From Atopsyche davidsoni (lineage: Eukaryota > Arthropoda > Insecta > Trichoptera > Hydrobiosidae), in the NCBI GenBank assembly GCA_022113835.1, contig JAILWY010000021.1:11222001-11286000 (forward strand): DNA of 64,000 nucleotides. Reading direction: 5' to 3'. Positions 8,848 to 24,734 of the stretch are shown here, piece after piece. A model generated the notes under the pieces. That model was not told the DNA's origin. It did no database searches and saw only the letters and a list, made by a program, of their open reading frames with translations. The position numbers and the translations under genes were made by a program. How positions within the stretch are numbered: position 1 is the first letter of the stretch; every line of letters begins with the position of its first letter.

Positions 8848-11800
8848 TCTTCGTATTTGTTATTTAAGTTATGAGTATTGCAATTGAAACTTGTAAGTCG
8901 TGGATTCCTCTTTTTTTTCAGTACATATATGGAAAAAAAATATTTCCAATAGTGTATTCTTCACAAATTTAAAGTAACATAACTTATTAAATATTTTATA
9001 GAAATATAAACTATATCGTTTTATTTACTTGTATTTTCAGTTTAGAAAAAATAATGTGTTGGATCCTTATTTATAAATATTTAATATTTTTTTACAAAGA
9101 CAATGAATAAAAGTACACTAAGCAGTTTGGTAAGGAAGTTTTTGGTGTATATATTGATTAATGTTAATATTTATGTTTTTTTTAATCAAAAGTATTTATA
9201 AAAATCGTTTAAAAGTAAAGTATTTCAAACGAATGTTTATATGAAATTAGTTGTTACAGTTCGAAATAAAATATTTCACGAAGCTGTCTGAAAAGAGCCA
9301 AGAGGGAAGGTAATTTATCAAAAGGAAATCTTTTTGCCCTTTGAATTACTGAAATCCCTGACATGAGATTTTTTATGTTTCAGGCGCACTTACCAAATAT
9401 TTTATTTTATTTTAAGCTTAACCGTGTTTATTAATTCAATTCAAAGAAATATTTAACAATTTTGTTAAACAAATTCAAATATGTAGTATCTTCATATTGC
9501 CGTCGAGTGAAATAATTGTTTTCGTATATTCAAATATCCATTGTGATATTTCATGATTGCTCAAATATTTTTTTAATTTATTTTAAAATGCCACTTTGAT
9601 ATTTATCATTGAAAATATTTTTATTTTATAAATAAAATTTAATCAATTATATTTAAAGATTATTTAAAAAAAATAGGCCAATGATATAAATTGTAAATAT
9701 AATAAATTTCACTTATAAAACGACCATTTTGGTAATATTTATAAGACCTTTTTAGTTTAGAATTTATTCATATTTTGCTTTTTTAAAAATTACCAACTGA
9801 TTTTGTCAAATAAGGTGATAATTACTAAAACGTGAGATGACTTACTTCTAAAATATTATGTACTATATTAGTCTAATCCTATTTTGCGTATATCTCAAAG
9901 TCCGAGGTATATTACTAGCCCACAATTATTTCCTGCAATCGTTGCTTTGTTATGTAGTATTCCGGAACCGGCAATTAACTGTATGTTTTGTGAAACTGTT
10001 CGTAGCATATCTAATAAAGCAGTCGCGTTTAACAGTTCATTAGTTTGGCTGCGGTGTATTTTTGTTTTATTTCGTTTTCATAAACAAACTATAAACTGAG
10101 AGCGATGAAAATTGTCTACGGTTTAAAATATCGCAGCCATCTGCTCCGATACACTGGCGAAGCTACACACCTCTTTGTGCGATGTAAAAATACAAGTTGA
10201 TAAACAATGAAATGGTCAGTGAGTTGGAGAGGTTGAAAGGTCTAAAGTTTGTTTATAGACTGAAAGATAAAAGCTTTATTTTTGGAATGCACAAGCTGAA
10301 TCCTACGTATAAAAATAATTGACTATCTGACTAGTTTATATTTATATATTTACTAGCTAAAAAAATTAATGAATGGAGTGTGTTTTATCGTATGTATACT
10401 GTGTATTAAACTTTAGTCCATTATACTTTGTAATACCCACAAATTAATGTGATTACCAAGAAGGTATGTAGACAAACTTATGTATATATTTTCTACAGAT
10501 ACAAGGTGATAAAGGCTTCGCTATTTATAAATCATCTTTGCGCTATATTTATAATATAGCAAATCACTTTAAATATGATTATTATGTATTGTTAGTTTTT
10601 TATTGTTTGGCAGTGTGTTTTTTTTACAAAACTTTTTTCATAGCTGAACATTCAACCCAAATTTAACTAGAACATCGATCCTCACAAAGTCTATAGTGCA
10701 CTTTTTTGCTTCTTAAATACAATCGTAGATGCTTAACTTTGATTAATAAATATAATCATCGCATTGAATAGCAGTATGGATAAACAAGTATTTTAATTGA
10801 ATTCATTTTTTATTATTCCACGAGCTAAAAACATTCAAGATAATAGAGTATTTTGTGAGCTTAGGAGGTCGCAAAGACAGATGTAAATAACTGCCTCTGA
10901 ATGCATTATACTTCTTTCCTATCTGCCTCTTCCCTCATGATCAGGTAGAGTATGAATAGTGAAGAACATGTATAATGAATATAGTCTAATTATTAGGTTT
11001 TCAAAAACAAAAAAAATAATTACTCGGCACATTGCCGTTTCAAGTTTTTCAGGATTTTGTAATATTGCTATATTTTAAAACGTCCGGCGGATGTGTATTA
11101 TACATACTGAGACTGAAACCGTTTTTTCACAGTAGAAATGATAATATAATATAACAGACCTTCCAACATCTCTCTAATTATTTATGACCTCGGATATTCC
11201 CATAGACTTCCAACTCGGATAAAGGAATTCACTTTGATATAAATGTTTATTTATTTTAAACGAGCCTCTTAAATTCTATGCTGGATACAACCTGACAGCT
11301 TTGCTAAAATTAAGGTAACGGTTCTGTGAAGTCTAGTAAGAATTTATTGGTTTGATGTGAATTATTTATCATTGTCTGTTGGCCAGGAACCTGGAGTTGT
11401 TTGGCCTGGTATGTAAACGATACGAATAATATAATTTACGAGCTGGCATGTGCCTCAAATCTGCTTCCAATATAAATAAATAGGCTGTTCACACCTTCCA
11501 TGCGTTCACATCCATGTTCCATCTCAAATGCATTTCAGGTAAACTCACAGTATCGCACTTTGAATATCATTAAACAAAGCACAGACATTTTTTGAAAAAT
11601 CGCATTTTTTCCCAATATTGGTTTACTTGTATCGAATTTGTTTTTAATTGATCGATCAACATATAAAAAGTCGAGAAAAACATTCGAAGGCATTTTTAAC
11701 TTTTATTCTAACATAAATATAAATATAATAGTATTTATTTAGCAAAATTATGGTACATTGTTTTTACATGTCTTTTTTTATATAAATGAGTGAATCGATT

Positions 11801-14800
11801 ACCTAAAAGTGTATTGTATACTTCCAAGATTATTTATTAATTGAAGAATTTATCGAAATGGCTAAAAATATAAATAAAAAAATAATAGTATATAATATTT
11901 ATAATATATTGATATAAGTTGGTTGAAAAGCCACTGACCTATAATTTAATACATAATATTAACACGTAATGACGTCAATTCTCACTGTGCTAATTTTTCA
12001 TGACTTTTATTTCGATTTTCAGATCTTCTCACCGAGGCTTTAATCCACTGTCGAAAGTTTTTATTACACCATATATTATGTTACACTCTATTCTGTATAC
12101 ATCTGGTTACATTACAAGAAAATTTATCCGTTTCTTCATGGAACTTCAGTGGTTGCTGCAGATACGTTCTGCTTTATAACATATAGCATATTATTTTCTA
12201 TTAACTAAGCTATCTAAACCACTTTGCTCCTGGTCGTCAAGCAACATACAACAGAGGTACTCCGTCATATAAATTGATTATTTGCAGATCACCTTCGAAT
12301 AATATCTAAATGTTCGTACATCAACTATTTTAGGATTAAAAAAAATATTTAATAAAATTTGATAAATATTGTATGGGACGGCAAAATTATAATATTTCCG
12401 CATTTGGTTTTAAGTATCAAATAACGTCCAGAATAAAAAATCACACTGGAATTTTGTATGTAAGTGTTTCTAAATTATTACGCACATATTATATGTAACT
12501 TGAGTTACTAAGTTATTTAAGTCATTTTACCTGCGCGTTTCCTGTCCGAATAACTGGGTAACTCTCTTGAGAGCGAGTGTAGTGAATTGTTGAAGTCATC
12601 AAATTTTCAGGAGGCCTGCTTTTACGCTGGAGTTTCAGATCTCACTCAACATAAAGCGACAGTTTGGTAATCACACTAAAATTAAACAGGATGTTAAACA
12701 AATGTTTAACACAAAGCCTGTCAAATGTATAAACGCTTTAATATTTAAAAAAAAAAATCTTAAATTAATTCAACAAAATACATTGAATCATTTTACTGAT
12801 CGAATATTGAAACATAAATTTTAAGCAAATATATTTTTTTGTGAATCTTTGCCTTGAATTGGGCATTGTTCGTGATACGTGAGAATTGATCTGTAAAATA
12901 AATAAATAAAAAATAATTAAGGGCATGCTTTACCTGTAAAGTAACAACGCTACTGACAAATGTTTACTAAGCAACAATTTCTTTATCTTACAATATTGTA
13001 ACTCGAGTGTTTCAGTACAAAATTTTGTTAATAAAAACATTTTATCGTACAACTGAATAAATACAACTCGAGGGTTGTTACTATAGATATTTCAGGAATT
13101 AGTCTTATCACGATGTTTTCAGAAGCCAACTATCAAGGTACTGGGTTACATTTGCCCACACGAAATCTAAACACTAACGATATATTGCTACATACATTTT
13201 CAATGAGTATGCGCACATTCCTGATTATAGTCTGTTTTCGAAAGATAAGAAAAACTCAATTATATTGACCTAACCCACGTAGAGTGCGTATAGATGAAAA
13301 TGAAATCGAATTCATTAAACCGCTTCGAACTTTACTTCAGCGAAATGATTGAATACTATTTAACGCACAGTGCTTATACAAATAATCTAAAATTATAGAT
13401 TACTGGCCAATAAAAGCATTCTAACATCAAAAATATCCATTCAGGTTTATTGTGTTTACAATATTTAGATAATCGATTCACCAACGAAAATACATCCATA
13501 AGCATGGATATAGTGTGGGGAATGAGTTCGAATACCACATATGTCATACACCACAAAAATAGAAAATAATGTAGGATTTTTCTCGCAAATAAATATTATA
13601 TAAAATTTGAATACTCACATACTTTTAAATTGCGTCATGTTTTGTTTGCAAATACATAAATTGTTATTCATTCGCACGGCATTCGTCGTATAATCAATAT
13701 TCATATCAAAGAGGCTTTTCCGGCGTAGGTGCTTGATAAAATGGATCAAATTAAACTTGTTTATCTCTTTTTTTTTCCAAATCACGTTGAAAATATGTAT
13801 TAATGAATTTTCCAAAACGATAACCTGCTTACTTATATAAAATATTTAATAAATATTTACACATCGTTACTCCGACTGGAGTTTTAAATGAGATTAATGC
13901 TGTTGTGATGTTATATATTTTTTATATGTTATTTTAATATTATTCAAGTCTTCTTATCGTTTATACATAGCACCAAGTTAATTTTGTAATTTATTTGTAT
14001 TAATAAAAAAACAGTATGTTGAAAAAAATATTATAATTTACAGTATTTCCAGTAAATTTAATAATTCACATTTCGTAAAGTATATTCCTGGTAGTGAGTG
14101 TCTTTGGTTGATAATAGAATAACATTTTTCCTTTTCGTTTTTATAAGCTATAAGTGCTAGTCGCAGATTGTGCTCTGTATGTAGTTTACAAACACAGTTT
14201 ATTTATGATTGTACTTATAAAACCAAAAAGAAAGTATACAAGTGAATTAAACGTTTACTTGCTGTATAAATGTCAAGTAATGGGCGATACTGAACTAATT
14301 TGGCATTTCTATTGATATATTAAATAAAAATGTAATATTGGGGAATTGCCAATTGAATTACCTGTCACTCTAAAAAAAAAAAAAAAACTTGTATGCTAGG
14401 GCAACACGAAAATAAAAGTATCATCAAAGATAAGTATCAAGTGAAGAATCATGGAGCTTATTAAGGCAATATCAGATTTATTGAATGCCCTAAACTACGA
14501 AAAGCAGTCATTGATGTTTTTAGATCTTTTGGTTTTGTAAGCATTGAAGATTTACTCTTCGTTTCATTATTTAGTAGTAGTTAATAATTAATACAAAAAA
14601 TTGTTTAACAATTAATAAAAATGATCTAAGGGAAAACCAACTGCGAATTAATTTAACAGCCCTGAGTACTGATTTTATTAATAATTTTAAACATATGCAT
14701 TGGCGGTAGAATGACGTCACGTCCTCATGGGGGAATAAAATCTAAATATGGCGTCAACTGGTCATTGTAATGCATATGATGAATCAAGCAAATCAAAATC

Positions 14801-15650
14801 TGGTACCAAAGCAGATGAATCATTTTGAACTTGATGCGTCAATAAATTTAATATTTAAAAAAATGTATATTTATTGAATCTGCAGTATTTGTATCTAGCT
14901 TTGTAAATAAATCGATATGATTCTAGAATATTTTGGAAATATTGGATGAATTAACATTTGCAAAGTTCTAAACAGCACTCTAAATTTTTTTATTAAAAAC
15001 TCTCGTAAGCATGACCAATATTGAGTTAAATTAATTCTGCGTATACTTGAAAGTGTACAAAACTAATTCCACGTACTATTTTTTATTATAAGAAACAATT
15101 ATAAACCACAATACGTATAAAGTAAAATAACCAAATTCATATTTTGCCTTAAACATTAAAATTTTAAAACGACAAAGCTAATTCCGTTTGTAATAATTAA
15201 AAATATGTATTATAACATTTATAACTGATTGGACCAAATTAATTTAATTCTCAAAAACACCGTTGATTTTTAGAAAACAATTAATTATATAATATAATTA
15301 TAAAGTACAACAAGGTAACAAGGGTTGTAGAATCGTTAAGAGCCTATAAATAATTTAATTAGCTAGCCTATATATAAAACAACACTAGAAAAGTATCAAG
15401 AATTCTTCCCCAAATATACCAAATGAGGTAATCTTGAAAGTAATTTTCAAAACAATTTCTATCAAGATGATAAGCTGATTATTTTGAACCCTTTTTCCCG
15501 AGTCTATTTACGACTGAAATTTCTCTTTTACTCACCCCTAAGGAACAAAAAAAAGTAAATTCGTCTTTGAAAAAATTAAATTCAACCATGAATATAAATT
15601 TTAATGAAAAAAATGTTTACATAGAGAATATAATTAGATGATTTTTTAAC
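8848..15650. other. Gene-free AT-rich DNA
   Basis: About 6.8 kb with only chance-length open frames, none with a domain or splice context. I see no RNA gene. Weak box-B-like strings occur but lack a partner box A. Confidence 0.45.
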
Positions 15651-15654
15651 CTTC

Positions 15655-15755
15655 ACTCACTTCACATGCTTGCTTGTCAACCATTGCGCCTTTGGTTTGA
15701 ATCCTGTTTCAATTCAGTACTAGATGCTTGGATTGTCTTTTTTTTTTTTTTAATT
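15655..15755 (+). repeat. Possible tRNA-derived SINE head
   Basis: GGTTTGAATCC at 15694-15704 fits a polymerase III box B and a T run follows near 15739. The box A is poor and the boundaries are uncertain, so this could be a decayed tRNA-like sequence. Confidence 0.3.
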
Positions 15756-18700
15756 TTATACTTATAAATAGCAGTGCAGTAACACATTTATATCAGTTCA
15801 TAGACATCTCCCGCTAATGAAATAAATATTAAAATTTCTTCTTCATCAGGTGCTTCTCTTCAGAAAAGGTTTACCAAGCATATACTCATGTTGAGCAAGT
15901 GTTCATGGTTTCCTCAGGGGAAAATATTGTAGTGGGTCCCCGGTTCCTTCTACACATAAATAAATAACCAACAAGTAGTAATAGCTGAGTACAGAGAAAA
16001 AAATAAATTAACGTTTGTTTATAGTAATTTCTTATTGTACTGTATATTTTGATATGGACGATGTTTATTATTGTATTTTTTTTACGCAAAAGTGACCCTA
16101 GAGTAATTTGAGGTTGTCGGGAGTAATTTTCCAGACCCTCGATCTGTCTAGCGTCCTGTAAAGTCGGAGGTAGCGCGGGCGAGCATTTCCCTACCTGTTG
16201 TACTGAAGCTTGAGAGGGCGCATCCCTTACCAGGGGTGCCTCATTTAAATATTAATTCTTAATCGATCAATCGATTACTAGTTGCAATTGAAATATTTTA
16301 ATTAAAACTATGAAGAAAAAAATTTAATAAAATGCTTGAACTATATCTATGACCACAGTATTCATGTTTCATTATTACTGTGTTTGGATTTCTGACTCAG
16401 TTTGCCTAAATAGAGTGTTTTCTGCATATGCCTATTTAACATTATAAGCATTGTATTACAATTATTTATATAACAAGGTTGACAGCAAAATCATTCAAAC
16501 AATATTTTTATTGCTTACGATGATAATTTTCCGCTATTTTGGTAGAAAAATATAAATCACTGTTTGCGAGGAAAGCCAGACAAAGGATATCTACATTGCC
16601 CTTTTACGTGTAAATTTACGCTTCCATACTTTTTATCAAAATAATTCACATTCTTTCATCATACTAGAATATTTTTGTCCAGATAAATCATTCGCCACAC
16701 CGGGGGAAATTACAATTCGCAGAGGAATGTGGGATTCACGGGAAAAATACGAGAGTTCCTCGAGAATAAGGGATGGGTGACACCCCTAACGACGGTTAAT
16801 TCGATTATTCCTGTATAACGATTTAGAACACTCAGCAGAGTGGAACGTGAAGGGCTTTATATAGTTAGGTCGTATTTTTCCGAACGACATAACAAAGATA
16901 ACTGATTATAAATATGATTATGTTGAAAATATCAGAAACAACACAGACAACCTCAATGTATAAATATTAAAACACGAAAAGTACGCCAAAGAATCAAAAG
17001 AGTATTTTTACAAAGGAACAGTATGAATTGTAAAAAAACGTGTAGTGTGAATGCCAGGTATATTTTTCAAGGAACGCTTTATCAAAAGGCTGTTATATTT
17101 TATAACAGGTAAACCGAATTTATTAAAAATTATCGATTTAGAAAATATTTTCAAAAGGGAGCGTCGTTTGTCATTTTTAAAGACGCAATTTTAATGGAAA
17201 CGCTTTTGTGATTTTTTAAATACCATTAGTTTTCATTAAAAATAATGAATAAGAAAGTAGTTTGAATTTTTCCAAATAACATTTTATTGCGATAGCTTAG
17301 TTTGGTAATTAGTTTTTTTTTATATTACATAAAGGAAATGTAATCATTGTACAAAAAAATCCAGTAAGATGCGTAAGTCTAAGCCTATACCGAGGTCCAG
17401 CTACTGTGAGTTACGCAAACTTTTTCCCACAGATGTGTCCTTCTCAGGTAAAATATTCGAACCAAATTTACAATCCAGCTTTATTTTCCTTCGTACAAGT
17501 CGCAATGTATATTTTGCTGAGCATTTTCAATCTAAACAATGTTTATTATTGAGTTCAAACGAACGTATTTATTTTACGATTGGAGATTGTAGCTAGAGGC
17601 CATATTGGTAATCCCCGTCTTTTAAAACAATCCATGATAAATATATTCATTGTCTTTGATAAAAAAATATGTATTGATCCGTATTGATAATAAAGTACTT
17701 AACAAATAAAAATAATATGTAGTTTAAAAGATTTCTCTTAATGAAGCGTTTTGTTATACTTCTGAAAACGTGAATTCGTTAAAAAAAAACGAAACAAATT
17801 AAATTGTTTGATATGAAAACTCGTACTTTGAAGATTATTTAATTTTTTTGGTTTTGAAAGTCAAGCTAGTCAATGCTTGTCAAGTAAAAGTTATTAACGA
17901 GCTATGTACTTAAATTTCTCACAAGCATGAAATAAATAAGACAAATCTAAAACTTTAGAGAAGGCACATATTTATATTGTGCCGTTTAAGTTTGTTAAGT
18001 TGAATTTTTAAAACGAACTTCTTTAGCTTATATGCTGTTGATAAAATATAAAACATGCAAAATTATAATGAATACACTTGTAAATAGAGATATTGACTTA
18101 AAAATGCATAATAACTTTTATGTACGATCAAGGTTGAAAATTACGTGATATCGACTGAAAAAAGGTTGTATAGTTTTCCGAGATTTTCTCGTATAAAATT
18201 CTTGAGACATCACCAGCTGTTTTCTCTTTAAATCAATGATTTGGCTGATCAGCTGGCGTCCTTCAACTTTAACAATTAAGCGTGCTTTACAGACCTCTTG
18301 AGATTTTCTATACTAAAGCGTATCCTCATCAAAGAGTAAGCAAAAGGGGCGAGAAGTATGAATCAACGATAAAACAGTTTTCATGGTACAGATGTTGATT
18401 GTTCACCGAAGTCCCTTTCTTCACCAAGGGTACGTTATTAATTATATTGACAAGTACTTATAAATTACCAAGAACCCTTGATTGATACTCAGAAGTAATT
18501 TGCAGAATCTAAAGTATTGACAGACCTACTTCTCCAACGCAGAGAACATTTTGGAAATTTCAATTCAACTAAACGTGAAATTTCACTGATGTTTCTTTGA
18601 TAACAAACAAATCATACAAGTGTTAAAAGAACTTATGGTATATTTTCTGAAAGCGAGCAGTATATCTCATTTGAATCAAAGATATAATAATATCTTTAGA

Positions 18701-20046
18701 GACTTCCACTTGTTTTTACTTTGTATGACTTTTTTCTCGTTGTTTCACAACCATTCACCTATTAAAGAGAATAAAACGAAAATTTAATTTATAATTGTCT
18801 GTTGAAAAATGATTTGATTTAGGATTGATTCATGAATAAATAAATTTCTAGGAACAATTATTATTTAAAAATAAATAATTAATCATTGAAATAAAAATAC
18901 TTGGTATTTAAATAATTGAATTACACTTGTTTAGTTAATATATTATTTATAACGTCTCGGTGAATATATATTTTTTTGTAAATCGTGTAAGTTTGTTGAA
19001 TTACTGATGAATTTATTTTTTGCTTCCATATATAATTATGTAAATTTATTATTGAGTAATTGTATATTTATATTTAATATAATTTAATATTTTAAATTTT
19101 GGTATCTGATGATTAATATTATACCATTTATTCTCATTGAATTCTTTTACAAAAATTATTTTTATTATTAACTCAAATTTTCATTATATTATAAGCTAGC
19201 TTCTAACAACAGCATTTTTGTATGTATAATAATAATTTTTGGTAAATAAGGCATTTAAATGACAAAATGTTAAAAATAAAAATATTCAGGAACGGCGCTG
19301 TACTTTGAAGTTATAACGAACTTTCTCAAGTTAGGAAAAAATAGACAGGATTTCTTCTTTAAAAACGGTCTTACAGAATATGTTTTCGCGCATGGCTACA
19401 CGTTTCTGAAAATATAAAACAGGCTTTTAGGGTAATTTTGGTTTGAACTAAAAAAAACTCTATAAAATATGTCAGCTATTTTAAAATATTTTAAATGTCA
19501 CAAAGTTAAAAATATATTTATTTAAAAAGTATTAAAAATGGACAGCTAAGCTTTTGGAATATTGATCCACTCAAAATACGTCGGAATTCTCAAGTATACA
19601 ACTTGGCATAATACTTAAGAAAATATAATTTCTGTTGCTGCACACAGTGTTTTTAGATTTATTATAATATTTGAGTATGTACTTCATCTAGCATATCTAC
19701 AATTGAAAATATATTGTATGTACGAAGAAATAGCATTAGCACGATCTGTAAATATTCTAGAGCGTAAGTTTGCATTATAATGGTTTTTTTTTATCAAGAA
19801 GTGCGATACAAACAACCGATAAAACACATAACAGGTCAGATTGTCGTTAACTTCTAATGAACTGTGATTTCTTATTATAAGACTCTAAATGACTCATTGT
19901 ATCAAAAATGCGCACGCTCAGAATCTGTCACCTGTTGATTGTGAAAATCGCTTCATGATTATCAAAACAGCTGACTGGAAACTCAGCAAAAGCATGCATT
20001 ATGCGTAGTTAAAAACTGTTATGTTTTATATTTAAACAACAATTAT
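15756..20046. other. Gene-free AT-rich DNA with two GC-richer relics
   Basis: Stretches at about 16090-16250 and 16690-16870 are clearly richer in G and C than their surroundings and may be old transposon fragments. I cannot assign them. No exon is supportable. Confidence 0.35.
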
Positions 20047-20105
20047 AAATAGCCAAATGGCTCAAAAACAAATAGCTGTAGTCTCCTAGCCATTTTGCTA
20101 TTTAT
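20047..20105. repeat. Minimal MITE/foldback, same family as 8709-8847
   Basis: AAATAGCCAAATGGCT at the left and AGCCATTTTGCTATTT at the right are near-complementary around a 27-base middle. This looks like an internally deleted copy. Confidence 0.45.
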
Positions 20106-21257
20106 ATTTACTATAAAAACAGTTTTGTATGGATTAACGCGTCACATACTTTGTGGGCAACGCATTCAATATAAAACGGATTTTTCTTCCAAATTAAAAT
20201 ATTAATTAAAAATAAATTAAAAAAACGGGTGTGAGAAATTGTTTAGAATATGAAAATTATATTTTTTGGTTGATCTACAAATGCATAAAAATTAAAAAAA
20301 TACATATTTGAGAAATTTCAAATTTCGCGTGGTTATTTTTGCAATATATATTTTAACATACATTTTCTTTTTTTATGGTGTATTACATTTTTTTCTTTAA
20401 GAATAAAATTTAAAACATAATTTTATAAAATATTGCATCTCAGACTCACATTTCGTGTGAATAAATTTTTCTTGTATTAAAAGGAATATTTTCATTGAAT
20501 TACACTTTGACTTTTATATTGAAAGCCTGTTTATTATAGACGGAAAAAATTGTACGAGATCGTATGAAAGCCGAAAAAATCTGCGTACAATCAAATCGCC
20601 TTTCAATAAAATTTATAGGGCATACATTGAGTCACAAAAGGCTTATAAACGAAGCCAATTGGGTCTATTGTTCAACCTGTGAGCTGTGAATAACCCCGAG
20701 TCTATTTATATTATTTCAGATCCTCTGATGCATTGAAGTAGCACTGTAAGATGATACATAAAAACAGGGTGTTTATTTAAATTCTTATTTAATTTCAGCA
20801 TAAATAAAGGTCACTTTTATATCATTATTGTAATCCCACATGGGAATTGAAGTTAAAGACTCAACGGTTTAATTTTTTAACCAAAACTTATCGGAAACGT
20901 ATGTACTGTATTACTGTGGCGCAGTAATGGCGATGATAATTTTTGCTGTCACATATAATCTTATCAGTGTATGTTAGGCACATAACTGAGTCCCATGGGA
21001 AGTGTTTGTGCCATAGGGAAAATTGGTTTGACAGCTTCTATATCGATCAAATGGTTGTCATCAAGCATAATGTGATTATCACGCTGACAGGTCTCATTCA
21101 GTACGAAAAATATTCTAGTTAATCTAAAACAGAGCATACATTGATTTTAGTTTCCTTAATACGTTCAATATTTTTGTAAAAATATAATTGGTATTTTTAT
21201 TCAAAGTAATATAAGTTAATGTGCTCATTTTTGATAATATTTCAGATTGACATCGTG

Positions 21258-21295
21258 CATGAAGATGCCAACCTAGCATGTTGGCGAAACTAGTC
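21258..21295 (+). repeat. Isolated hammerhead-like hairpin motif
   Basis: TGAAGAT, then GCCAAC / seven-base loop / GTTGGC, then GAAACTAGTC, followed by an A-rich tail with AATAAA. It shares the flanking bases of the foldback centres at 6678 and 63269 but has a different, fully paired stem. The first core C is an A here. Confidence 0.45.
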
Positions 21296-21679
21296 GAATC
21301 AAATAATAAAACCGGGAATGTCGCTTTATATTTCTTTACTTAAATATATTATGTTTCTTTGCCATCAAGACGTAATCAGATTTTTATTATTTTAAGTAGA
21401 TTTAAGAATTTCATAGAATATCTATAAAATAAAAAAAACTACTTAAAATAAAAAAATCTGATCTAAGGCACTATCGTGAAAACTATATTAATTGTATCTC
21501 AGGTTAATTAGACTTATTTTTACTAGAAAATGTATTATACACGGTGATGATGTGATCATAAAACATTTATAATTAGTTAAATATTATTCATTCATAAATT
21601 CTTTTGAAATTATCAAAACATTGAAAATATACTGAATGTTATTGAAAGCTCGCGGCATTTTCCTGTGCTCAATACAACA

Positions 21680-21712
21680 AAAATGTTTTCTTTATGATAA
21701 AGAAAACATTTT
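21680..21712. repeat. Perfect hairpin, 15-bp arms
   Basis: AAAATGTTTTCTTTA and its exact complement are separated by TGA. It could be a palindromic transposon tip or a chance AT-rich palindrome; no function can be inferred. Confidence 0.6.
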
Positions 21713-24700
21713 AAAATTAAATGATGAAATTTGGCAAATAAAGAACCACAAATAATATTTACGACGATAAATAATATTCGTTACGCAGAAAAAGTAAAAA
21801 AAATGTATAAAATATATCGTAGAACCAGTTTATGAAAATAAATAAATTTATTTGCTTGGAACATGTGTAGGACGACTTATAATTTTGTAAAACATTATTG
21901 TCAAATAAAAAAAATATTTAAAAAACTACCTAAATCTACGTCATATAAAAAATATATTATATTTATATAATCAATCAAACGACAGTACGTAATAAGCAAT
22001 TTGGTATCCTATGTCTTATTATATGGTTTCCCAAAGAGCTCGCTTCTTTTACCTCCAAGTAGATACAAAATTACTTTTTTAATACTGAGTTAGGTATACT
22101 ATATTATCCTAATTTATTAAGTTACAATTTGGATTTATCTTTTATGCTGAAAACACGACATTGCGATCAGATCACATCAGCTATATTTTATACAATTATA
22201 AATAAGGCATGCCTTGTTTCAAAGAAGGTTTACATGTAATGTTTTTTTTGGCTAGGTCAAATTTGGCTTTAATTAGAGAAAGAAATATACAAAAGAACAT
22301 ACAAAAGTATTTTACCCAATTTGTATTTGATTCCCAACCTCCATATCGTTTAACTATAAGACGAGGTAAATTTCAAGCAATTTTATATGTTATATCAATT
22401 TTATCACTTTCTAATGTTTCTTTAGACATTGAAAATATAAAAAAAAAATTATGGTTTATGTATATTTGATATATAAATATGTAGTATTTCAAACTATTCA
22501 AGAGGTCATAAATAGGTAAAATTCTTGTTTGGAATAAATTATCATTAAAATCGATCGTTGCATTGAGAAAATAATTTATTATTATTATTCTAGTTTTCGG
22601 TCCGGGAAAGAGCAAATCAGCGTTGACACGTGTATTATAAATAATTTATATAAATAAAATAATTAAAATACACGTAATTTCAGAAATGAAACCTGTTGTG
22701 ACCAAAACAGGCTGGAAGTTTCTTTTTTGGAAAAATTTCACATGTTTTAGTGATAGAAAAAATAATCGACACCGTAAAGTGACAGAAAATTTTAATTTGA
22801 CATTTTAGGCTGAAGTACGAATTTTATATACGAAGCAAACAAAAAGTATGATCAAAAGAAATATTGTAAAGCATATTTGCAATATAACGCTTTACGTGTA
22901 CACATAACGAGTTATATCTTAAATGAAAACGTGATTCATTGTTGAAATTCTGGTTTCTTCTTTAAATTTTTACTGGCTTTTTTTATTTAAATATAAATCG
23001 ATTTAAATTTATAAAATGTCTCCTTAAATTCATAAAACCTTTTTAAAATATTCCAATACGTTTAAGGAGCTAAGTAGGTTACGTTACATTGGTTTCCCTT
23101 TGCGATTTGATCTCTTTTTGCCAGGTATTTTTTTTATTTCTTAACACTTTTTTTATTAAATGTCAAGGGAACATAATATATTTTCATATAAAAACACTTC
23201 AGTGATATTAATTTTCATATCATTATGTTTTCAAAATATATATATTCAGATTTCAAATATAAATCACAGTAAAAAAAACAGGTGTCTTTCAGTATTTTCA
23301 GTTGGTTATCTAGAGTGACATTTTATATTTTGAAGGTGTAATAAATATGCATTACTTTTAGATAAAAATGATATGTATAAAGTATTGTAGCCATTTTATT
23401 TGCTTTTAGTTGCGAGTCACGTCTGGTGTCTAAAAGTGCTAATGGTAGAAAGAAAAATTAACAAGTTTTTAATTACGTCAGAAAGATGAAGATGCTTTTA
23501 AGAAAGGTTTTAAAAGGGTCTGTTTTATTCGGAATGAGAATTCGTACTAAACTGAAAACAGGGGTCTTTAATCCCGTAAATTAATAAATAATATATTTTT
23601 AATAAATAAGAAATGTTCGTACATAAAATTTATTAGATATCAAATGGTGCGCTCGTAAATATTTATTTTCATTACGAATAATAAAATTGGTTTTATGATA
23701 AGTAAACGAGAGATTAATTAATAACGTTAAGAAGTTCTTGGTATAAAAAATAGTATGCTAACAATATAAATGGTGTTAATGTTGGTAAAATAAAGAGTGA
23801 AGAGATTTATTTATAACCTGAAAGCACTATATTTATACGGAACGAAGTATGGTCTTTTATTACGGTTTTTACTACATTTTCCATCCTCTAACCTCAATTC
23901 GTTCCGTTCAGAATACAGAGGTGCTTTTCCGTAAGACAACACCGAGATGTTTTATAAACCGAGAATCCATTTCGCTCGAGCAGAATTTTTAAATAGGTCA
24001 AACAATGCTACTTTAGACAAGAATACAATACTCTGGGAATTCTTTTATTACTTGGTGTAGCTAGATTTTTCATTTACAAGCCTTATACACTTGCAAAATG
24101 AGTTCAAAGAAAACGCAGATGAAGAAACAACGGCCACTGCGAAATACGATTTCATACAATGATTAAATTTATATTCTTTTATGAAACGAATTAAATTATA
24201 TATATTCTGGTCCCACAAGTAAATGTGTAATTAATTGAGATTGCTATCATTTTTTTGGGTGCTTTTTAATGCACGTTTACTAAGGGCACTTCATAACAGT
24301 ACTTTTATTATCAGCTGTTCATATAAATTAAATACTTGTTACTCTTTACTCTTACAGAATATTCTAGTAAATACTCATTGAAATAATATAAGTTTTGGAT
24401 GTCTAAAACAGAAGGAATCAAGACAGAGTAGATTAAAAAAAAATGAATGAGGCTGTAAATTGAAAACAGTCTAACTTATTTAAATTGATTTTTATAACTT
24501 ACGACCATTTATACCTACAAAATAATGATATCAAGAGTCATTCAAATAATCTGATATTGGCTATAGAAAAAAAAATAATCTTAATGATTGTTTTCCATAG
24601 TTATGAAATATTTATTTAAAGTAATAAAAAGTGTGAATTTCATATCCAACAGTTAATAACTGGGAAGTTGAATAGAGTATCATAAAAGTAGCATAATTAA

Positions 24701-24734
24701 TAATGAGGTAATCGATTCGCACTCAAAATTATTT

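Larger units (their letters stand above)
20106..24734. other. Gene-free AT-rich DNA with hairpins
   Basis: Holds a hammerhead-like hairpin motif at 21258-21295, a foldback with about 25-bp arms at 21374-21463, and a perfect 15-bp-arm hairpin at 21680-21712. No gene is visible. Confidence 0.45.
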